The notes beneath the pieces were generated by a model. It did not search any database and was not told where the DNA came from. It saw only the letters and a program-made list of their open reading frames with translations. A stretch of 64,000 bases of DNA. Source: Cryptomeria japonica. Taxonomy: Eukaryota; Streptophyta; Pinopsida; Cupressales; Cupressaceae. The DNA is taken from contig NC_081405.1 in the NCBI RefSeq assembly GCF_030272615.1, positions 611,999,065-612,063,064 on the forward strand, given 5' to 3'. Position 1 is the stretch's first letter. Each line of letters begins with the position of its first letter. This document shows positions 58,121 through 64,000 of this stretch, one piece after another. The position numbers and the translations under genes are program-made.

Positions 58121-58135
58121 CATTATAATAATTTT
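58121..58135. repeat. Left target duplication of LINE 3
   Basis: CATTATAATAATTTT; pairs with CATTACAATAATTTT at 59861-59875 with one mismatch. Its last T's merge with the T-run that is the LINE A tail. Confidence 0.8.
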
Positions 58136-58357
58136 TTTTTTTTGATCGGTAATTTTGTTATATTGATTTTCAAAAATAGCTACATTCAACCAGGGCCATT
58201 CCAAACCTATTGTGCAGAGTTCCAACCGGAAATAGAAGTAAAAACAGTACTGTGCAGTCATGCACAAAATATTACAGTCATCCAGAAATATTGTTTTAAA
58301 AAAAAAAAACCATATAAGCATAAAGCAAAAAAAAATAATTTTTGGCATCGTGATCTC

Positions 58358-59108
58358 TCAGTCCAAATCGCTCTGGTTCGACTTCTTCACCTCCTCATCC
58401 ACAATCTCTGCCAAAGCTTTCCCTTTGGCTGCTTCAGTCTTCATCTTCGGAATGCAGTCCAGGTTCCCAAAATCTGGGTCACCTTCGAGGCTAGCTAGGA
58501 ACTGAACCGCTCTCCCCTCCTCGAAACGGTCACGAAGCTCTCTTCCCACCTCCATGCGCGCCACCACCTTGAGTGCCTTTAGGACCTCGTCTGTTTGTAT
58601 CAACTTGACATAGAGCTTCATGGCTTCCCGGAATTCATGGTCCTCTAACAAACAGTAGTATCTCCTCCATTGCCTCTCCTTCTCGGATACGAATTCCGGT
58701 CTGAGGGATTACCCATTCCAAGATGGAATCAAGATTAATCAAGTAGTCCTCGTCAACAAGCTTTTTCATTGTAAGCTTGACTTTCTCCACTTCGGGTTCA
58801 AATTTGCAAGCCCAGGCCATTATCAAAGAATAGACCTCCATGTTTGTCCTGTACCTAAAATGGATATGCACCAATTCCTCCCCCAGCATTAGCCGAGCCG
58901 CACTCCACAACTTTTCTTCCTTATATTTAAAAAGACCTTGCATTCGTTTATCTGACATCGTTCCCAGAAAAAGGAACCAATTTCTTCTCTGTTCTGAGAA
59001 TGAAATTAGCCTCCATCGGACCTGCTCAAACCCTGTTGATACAAAAAATAAACTGCAGAGACATAACAAACCTTCATTAATCCAGTTTTTAACTAATACA
59101 TTACTCAA
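58358..59108 (-). pseudogene. ORF downstream of LINE 3 RNase H, one frame break, unknown
   Basis: The first frame (59108-58635) reads FEQVRWRLISFSEQRRNWF, then MSDKRMQGLFKYKEEKLWSA (a likely start at ATG 58960), YRTNMEVYSLIMAWACKFEP, KVKLTMKKLVDEDYLINLDS and REGEAMEEILLFVRGP. The second (58651-58358) follows with LEDHEFREAMKLYVKLIQTD, VLKALKVVARMEVGRELRDR, FLASLEGDPDFGNLDCIPKM and IVDEEVKKSNQSDLD. The two join by a single frame change near 58640, giving about 200 helical, charged residues. No family recognised. It sits between RNase H and the A tail, inside the target duplication, in the same position as the extra ORF of LINE 2. Confidence 0.5.
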
Positions 59109-59160
59109 AATTCAAAATATTTATAACTCCGTCGTCGTTTGCGACGAGACATCAATGCAT

Positions 59161-59271
59161 AATCTGTGATATTAATGGAAAGATATTTCATGGCAGATTT
59201 ACTGCCCACCGCCATTGTCTCGAACAACTACTTCGTGCTTTTGAACTGCCACATTAATTACGATGCCTGTG
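59161..59271 (-). other. Short open frame with basic run between RNase H and the downstream ORF
   Basis: The minus strand from an ATG near 59213 encodes about 36 residues (MAVGSKSAMKYLSINITDYA then LMSRRKRRRSYKYFEF) before a TGA. The RRKRRR run looks like a nuclear localisation signal. It may be the true start of the downstream protein, or chance. Confidence 0.25.
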
Positions 59272-59335
59272 ATAGTGATTACTCGTCCTTTCTAGCTATC
59301 TTGCGAGCTTACTGGTTTGTGCTTCTCGGACTGCA

Positions 59336-59863
59336 TTAAATCCACTTCCATACTCTGCCATTTCTCGACCACCACTTTGCCACTTGACATGTCATGTCAC
59401 ATCCAATATTGGAGAGGAGGTCCGCCACTGCATTGGCACCTCTCCTGACATGGGAGACCCGAAAATCCTCAAAAGAAGTGAGTTTTTCTTGAATTATCTC
59501 CACCCAATGAGATAGTTTCCACGAGGGGGTGGTACCCTTCGCTATTGCGTTGATCACCACTTGGGAATCCCCTTCCAGGTGCACTTTTGGTACTTTCATG
59601 TTTATGGCTAATTCCGCGGCCATTAGTGCCGCTTGTGCTTCAGCTTCATTATTTGTCCCATTCTGAAGTCGTCGAGCCCCCTTGAATAGGATAACCCCTT
59701 TATCATTTCTTGCGACTACTCCCACTCCTGAGATTCCCGGGTTTCCCCTAGAAGCCCCATCAAAGTTTATTTTAATCCAGTCCTTAGTAGGTGGTTCCCA
59801 TTTGGTCTCTTCTTTCGCTGATTCTGAAAGGGGATTAGCCCTCCGGGACCCATTAATGGACAT
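59336..59863 (-). CDS. RNase H domain, apparently intact, from a truncated LINE
   Basis: An uninterrupted type I RNase H: KDWIKINFDGASRGNPGISG (first Asp), GTNNEAEAQAALMAAELAI (Glu), VHLEGDSQVVINAIAKG (second Asp), and HVRRGANAVADLLSNIGCD (last Asp) are all present; 175 residues from the ATG at 59863-59861. That ATG lies in the target duplication, so the start codon comes from host sequence. An upstream in-frame ATG (59896) also lies in the flank. The enzyme would cut RNA in RNA/DNA hybrids. As part of a dead truncated LINE it may not be expressed, but all catalytic residues survive, unlike in LINE 1 and LINE 2. Confidence 0.7.
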   Translation of the reverse strand: MSINGSRRANPLSESAKEETKWEPPTKDWIKINFDGASRGNPGISGVGVVARNDKGVILFKGARRLQNGTNNEAEAQAALMAAELAINMKVPKVHLEGDSQVVINAIAKGTTPSWKLSHWVEIIQEKLTSFEDFRVSHVRRGANAVADLLSNIGCDMTCQVAKWWSRNGRVWKWI

Positions 59864-59875
59864 TACAATAATTTT

Positions 59876-59975
59876 ATTTACAATATAAATGAACACAAAT
59901 TTTGTTGAATCTACATTGTTTAAAATTTTATTATCTTTTCTTCTATATTTTTAAGCTGATTAATAGGATGTAGGT
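59876..59975. other. Short intergenic spacer
   Basis: AT-rich; nothing recognised. Confidence 0.4.
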
Positions 59976-60235
59976 AAGAGTCCCTCTCTCCCCACCTCTA
60001 CGTTATCTCTACCATATTTCCTTCCCTTGCTCCCTCTGTATCCCCTTATCTATCCCTCTATCTTCATCTCTTCCCCTTTATCTTCCCATATATTTCTATC
60101 TCTCTTTCTCTTCCTAGATATCTCTACCTCTATCTTTGTTTCTATGCCTCTATCTCTAGAAATATCTCTGTCCATCCATCCATCTCTCTCCCTCTCTCTC
60201 CCGCTCGTAGTATATCTTCTATCATATCTCCCCTT
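59976..60235. repeat. CT-rich imperfect microsatellite
   Basis: Pyrimidine-rich CTCTC, TATCT and CCATC units. It resembles 17365-18415 in style and lies 300-560 bases upstream of the PsbP-domain start codon. Confidence 0.85.
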
Positions 60236-60537
60236 CAATTTAAAAAAAAAATGTTTAATAAAAAATATAATTAATAGGCAGCACAACGATTGCAACTTCA
60301 AAATTAAGCTCACAAATTTTTTATCAGCACAAGTGGAATGGAAACTCAGTTTCTTTGATTTCCAATCCTCTCCAATAAGCCGTATCTGACACTCAGGGCA
60401 AGTTAAAGGAGGCCAACTATGATACTCTCGGCTTTCGCAGCAGAATATGCAACTTCCATTCAACAATAATCCTGGGGAAGAGGCTCGACGGCGTGCCCTT
60501 ATCTCTTTCTTTTATTTGTAGAGTTAAAGAAAACAAA
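60236..60537 (+). promoter_or_regulatory. Probable promoter and 5' leader of the PsbP-domain gene
   Basis: No clear TATA box. A segment ATCTCTTTCTTTTATTTGTAG ends at 60521, just 16 bases before the ATG. It resembles a polypyrimidine tract and splice acceptor, so the 5' leader may contain an intron. The start-codon context AACAAAATGGCGG is favourable. Confidence 0.4.
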
Positions 60538-61104
60538 ATGGCGGCTGCATTAATTTTAAGCCCACCCACATTGGCACTGAGCTTAAATTCTCCAATTCCA
60601 CTCATCAACAACCTTATTGGGAAATACAGAAATGGGTTTTCTATTTGGGTATACAACACCTCCAAATTAAGCGTAATGGGGAATACAAAACGAAGTAGAC
60701 CACGAACTGCTAAATACCCTATCATAAAAGCATTGCAAAACAAAGGCCGTGTAGATGAATGGGATGAAATAGTAATAAATCAATCATTGCTAGCTAAATC
60801 CCCTGAGCTTGAGGGCATGTGTAGTTTCTTGTGCTCAAAGAGACGGTTGCTAACAGTGGCTGTAATTCTTGCACTGTTTTTAACAAGCAAGCATTCAATT
60901 GCTGTTGAAACTGCAGAAAAGAGAAACGCCAATTTATCACAGAAGGAGCCTGAAAAATCTAGTACTGTGGATTCTACAAAGAAATCTGTGCCCAAGAAAA
61001 GCATTTTTTCTGGGCTTCTCAATACACAGTCATGGTATCGGTTCAGAGGAAATGGCTTTTCTTTGCGCGTTCCTCCTGATTTTGATGATATCATGGAGCC
61101 CGAG
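60538..61104 (+). CDS. PsbP-domain protein, exon 1 (transit sequence and domain start)
   Basis: Exon 1 encodes 189 residues from ATG 60538, chosen for context and because the protein begins MAAALILSPPTLALSL, a plastid transit-like sequence rich in Ala, Leu and Ser with no acidic residues. Residues 101-103 (KRR) precede a hydrophobic stretch (LLTVAVILALFL, 104-115) and AVETA near 122-126, which resembles a twin-arginine signal for the thylakoid lumen. After an acidic and Ser/Lys-rich linker, residues 165-189 (SWYRFRGNGFSLRVPPDFDD) start the PsbP/Mog1/DUF1795 fold. The exon ends GAG|GTAAAA in phase 0. It resembles uncharacterised plant PsbP-domain proteins related to photosystem II accessory factors; the exact member cannot be named. 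Confidence 0.85.
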
Positions 61105-61574
61105 GTAAAAGCATCTGTACCGATCCTAAATTGCCATTTTTTCCTTCTAGTTGTTATTCTTGGGTGTTATGCCTTAATGTGGTGTGAACTGTGAACTAAG
61201 ACAACATTCGTGGAATTTTTGAACTTAGGTCACCCTACTCTATATTTGTCAGACAACTAACCTGTGGACTTGTGGCCCATCATATTGAGGCAGGGGATTT
61301 TTAGCTAAATGACACTCTTTCAAATATGCCCTGTTACGGTTAACCACAATCCGTTGGCTTTAAATTGTCATGTTTTGTGTTTACATTCCTTGAACTTTTA
61401 GCTCTGTGTATGTATCTATACTAAAAGGTAGAATCTGAGATGCGTGTTTAATTAATACTTTTGGGAGCTTCAGAGTCAAAATTTAATGCTCATCTGCTCA
61501 GTAATGTTTTTCACCTTTTCTAATGTGAACTGTAGATCAAGGGGTTTTCTGGGTTGGATGACTTTTTGCTAACT

Positions 61575-61670
61575 GTTAGGGTCTAACTCCTTCCCTCACA
61601 CCCACAGACATGGGACGCTATGCCCGCTTAGGTTTGAACGCAGTCCCAACCACTATACCACAGCCCTGTT
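61575..61670 (-). mobile_element. tRNA-derived SINE candidate in intron 1
   Basis: The minus strand reads GGGCTGTGGTATAGTGGTTG (box A-like TGGTATAGTGG), then GCGTTCAAACCTAAGC (box B-like GTTCAAACC) about 30 bases later, then a non-tRNA tail. No clean target duplication or A tail was found. Confidence 0.55.
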
Positions 61671-61733
61671 TTTTAACATATAAAAGGCTACATCCCGTTA
61701 TACTTTTAAAAATCTTCATCATGGTACAGAATT

Positions 61734-61899
61734 CTTTTTTTAGACGAGAATACAGTCACTCCTCAGATTAAGGATTCATCACAAGCCAACTCCTCAGACA
61801 CATCAACCAAGCCACATTCACACAGAGATCACTTGACACCAGGGGGACACCTCTTGATTTTTGAACTGTGGTCGTTGCTAATCAGTGCCACATCTTAAC
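61734..61899 (-). mobile_element. Second SINE-like candidate in intron 1
   Basis: The minus strand starts GGTTAAGATGTGGCACTG, has an AGTTCAAAAATC (weak box B) and ends in CTAAAAAAAG. A weak CAGAA match flanks it. It may be another tRNA-derived element. Confidence 0.35.
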
Positions 61900-63012
61900 C
61901 AGAACCTAATTACAGGTGCATTATGCCATATCATATTGAAGTTATGCTGTAAATGGAAATACTTGTCAAATTCTACTTAATGAAAAACAGAGAAATTAAG
62001 TAGGGTGTTACCTCTGAGCGATCCTGTTCGTACACTCCTACGTTGAATTTTTCTTAACCAAAATGTTATAATGAAATATAATAGATAATGTTGTTGCTTC
62101 TCTTCCTAACAACATCAAAATCTGAAATAGATTAATAGATAAAGTGGGCTTAATCTGGTGGAAAACAAAATATATCTGCCTTATTGGGCTTAGCCCATGT
62201 TCCATCTGCATGGTGTCATTACATATCCTAGCACTGCTTAGAGCAACTTTGTTATTCAATGAATTTGGTAACATAAATTTTTAAAAATGACGTAAGTGCA
62301 TGTGCCATGAGTGCATTTCCTCCACATTACAAAAAATGCAGGGTTAGAGCTTCAGTGGAGAATTTCATGTGTCGTTTCAGCTTCATTTGTTTTCTTTATT
62401 GATAAAGGACGCAACATATTAACTTCAAAGAATATCAGATTCATTCATTTCTTGCTGTAAATCTGTCTTTGATGGATATAATTATCTTTGAATAAGCTCT
62501 GTAAATCCCATAATTATGTTTCATTCTAAATACAAGAAAATTCTTTGCCCACCATCTAGTTTGACCAGATTTTGGTTTGCAATTAACTTCCTTGTGGTTG
62601 GATGATATTACTCTGGATTTGATTGGTTGGTCAGTTTTATCTCAAATTCACAGGAAATGAAGTATGCTCACAACTAGAACAGGCACAGAGTTCATGCACT
62701 ACTAGTTTACCACAAATCGCCTCATGTTGCTTATTGATTCAATTCCCAGGGTATTACCATTTTAATTCATTATGTTGTTATGATGTGCTTCTTCAGTAAT
62801 GTAGGCTGTGTGAAAGCTTGATCTTGATCACAATCTAGGATACTGGGATATATTTGGCTTTGCCATAGTGATTGGTAATCCTTCACTACTTTCAGCAGCA
62901 ATGCCTTCAGTGCAAACAAAAATAATAAACGATAGACCACTAATGCAAGATACATTTGAACAATTTTAGTAGTTTTAAAACAAGATGGGCTTATCTATAA
63001 TTATACTGCCAG

Positions 63013-63092
63013 GATTACTCTGCAGGCTCATCCTTATATGGTGAAAGGGCAAAGCCCAAGACTTTTGCTGCTCGGTTTGCGTCACCTGATAG
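63013..63092 (+). CDS. PsbP-domain protein, exon 2
   Basis: 80 bases encoding DYSAGSSLYGERAKPKTFAA then RFASPD, in phase with exon 1 (acceptor CTGCCAG, donor AG|GTAACC, phase 2). The sequence continues the PsbP fold started in exon 1. Confidence 0.82.
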
Positions 63093-63527
63093 GTAACCTT
63101 AATATTCTGTAAAATGATCATTACTTAAAGTTAAATGCTTAAGTTTTTTAACTCTTTCCAACAATTAATTGCCGCTGGGTTGAACTTTACTAATATACAA
63201 TGTTCATTTGGTATTTTTTGTTTGTAATGATTTCTTCTTTGATTGATGCATTTAATTCATGTAAACGTTGTGGAAATGCTATTAAAAGTTGTTTAAGATG
63301 TCTATATTATTTATTTTTATTCCTCTTTCAGCTATTGTTTTTGCCAAGGCCTGAATGGGCATTAAAACGTACTTTTTATTTCACAGGAATTTAAGAATAG
63401 TATTAAGAACGGACAATTATTTTAACATAAAAGGCAGGTTTTATATGCTTGATTCAAGCTTAGAGTATCTTATTTTTGGAGACTATCTCTTACAATCATA
63501 TTTCTGTCATCTGCTGGTTGAATCCAG

Positions 63528-63588
63528 ATCAGAAGTATTAAGCGTGGTGATCAAACCTTCAAATGAACTCAAGCTTTCTTTCTTAGAG
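63528..63588 (+). CDS. PsbP-domain protein, exon 3
   Basis: 61 bases from acceptor AATCCAG to donor GAG|GTTTGG, completing an Arg codon with exon 2, then SEVLSVVIKPSNELKLSFLE. Exons 1-3 give 236 residues with no stop. The rest of the domain must lie beyond 64000. Confidence 0.82.
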
Positions 63589-64000
63589 GTTTGGAAAGAT
63601 CTATACTTCTACATGCTTGAAAAAAAGGAATTCCAATATTGTTAATTCTCAACCAAAGTTTCATATATGTCAAAATCTGGTTTTTAGCATGGCTACATCA
63701 GTCTCTAATTAACATGTTAACATCTGTGATAACAAAAAAGAATCATTATGCCTCTACAATAATTTTGCCTACTCCAAGATTTACATTTAACTGATTGTAT
63801 TTACAATCTGCAGAAAGATAAAAGAACCATAATTTTATATATATCTAAATGTTATATGGAGAATTATTACAAAAAAAGGCTAAACCTCAGCCATCCTTGT
63901 TTTACAATGGATCTGACAAAAGGTGGACGCTACCTTAATGCTAGTATACCATTGAATGTTTTTTTGCCTTGAATATATGTTGAATGATTCTTATGAGTAC
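63589..64000 (+). other. Start of intron 3 of the PsbP-domain gene
   Basis: No further exon or repeat recognised before the window ends. Confidence 0.6.

Larger units (their letters stand above)
58131..59860 (-). mobile_element. LINE 3: 5'-truncated minus-strand LINE carrying RNase H and a downstream ORF
   Basis: The unit has a 12-base T run at 58132-58143 (A tail on the minus strand) at its 3' end and an imperfect 15-bp target duplication on both sides. Reading minus from 59860: RNase H (to 59336), a 230-base spacer, then an open frame of unknown function (59108-58358) and the 3' end. Only the last quarter of a LINE was inserted, starting just before RNase H. The close match of the duplications suggests a fairly young insertion. 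Confidence 0.8.
61105..63012 (+). other. Intron 1 of the PsbP-domain gene
   Basis: 1908 bases between donor GTAAAA and acceptor TGCCAG. It holds one or two tRNA-derived SINE candidates (61575-61670, 61734-61899) in the opposite orientation. Short open frames in it have no features. Confidence 0.8.

Overview
The window looks like plant nuclear DNA, most probably from a large, repeat-rich genome such as a conifer. It is AT-rich and dominated by nested Ty3/Gypsy and Ty1/Copia LTR retrotransposons, LINEs and tRNA-derived SINEs. One recognisable host gene, an intron-split plastid/thylakoid protein, enters at the right edge. The species cannot be named from the sequence. All calls come from reading; no alignment or database search was run.

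Layout. 1-14940: the 5' part of a decayed minus-strand Gypsy element (protease, gag, leader, LTR), split by a complete but inactive plus-strand Copia element at 5075-12356. That Copia has two ~1.44 kb LTRs, a Met-tRNA primer site, a polypurine tract and a perfect 5-bp target duplication. 14941-18684: a small exon-like piece, a diverged relative of the Gypsy LTR, and a CT/AT microsatellite field. 18685-31091: a second Copia on the minus strand, with LTRs of unequal length (870 and 1592 bp) and a near-perfect 5-bp target duplication. It is interrupted in its integrase by a plus-strand Tat-like Gypsy at 21945-27411, which has itself lost gag, protease and RT. 32277-40670: a decayed minus-strand LINE (ORF1, endonuclease, RT, zinc-binding region, RNase H, long coding-like 3' tail). 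40680-50374: gene-poor AT-rich DNA with a tRNA-derived SINE at 45930-46063 bounded by an exact 18-bp target duplication. 50395-56744: a plus-strand LINE bounded by an exact 20-bp target duplication. 58131-59860: a 5'-truncated minus-strand LINE with an apparently intact RNase H. 60538 to the right edge: exons 1-3 of a PsbP-domain gene with a twin-arginine-type lumen-targeting segment.

The most interesting signal is in the LINEs. In all three, additional open, protein-like sequence lies downstream of the C-terminal RNase H, inside the mobilised unit as delimited by target duplications in two cases. This suggests that these LINEs carry, or repeatedly acquire, a third coding region after ORF2. 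Both longer LINEs also join ORF1 to ORF2 by the same ATGA stop/start overlap. A second recurring signal is a short GCGCTA-centred word iterated irregularly in three places, two of them parts of one Gypsy leader.

None of the transposon proteins appears fully intact: stops, frameshifts, lost catalytic residues or large deletions are visible in each. The PsbP-domain gene looks intact as far as it is present; its 3' exons lie beyond the window.
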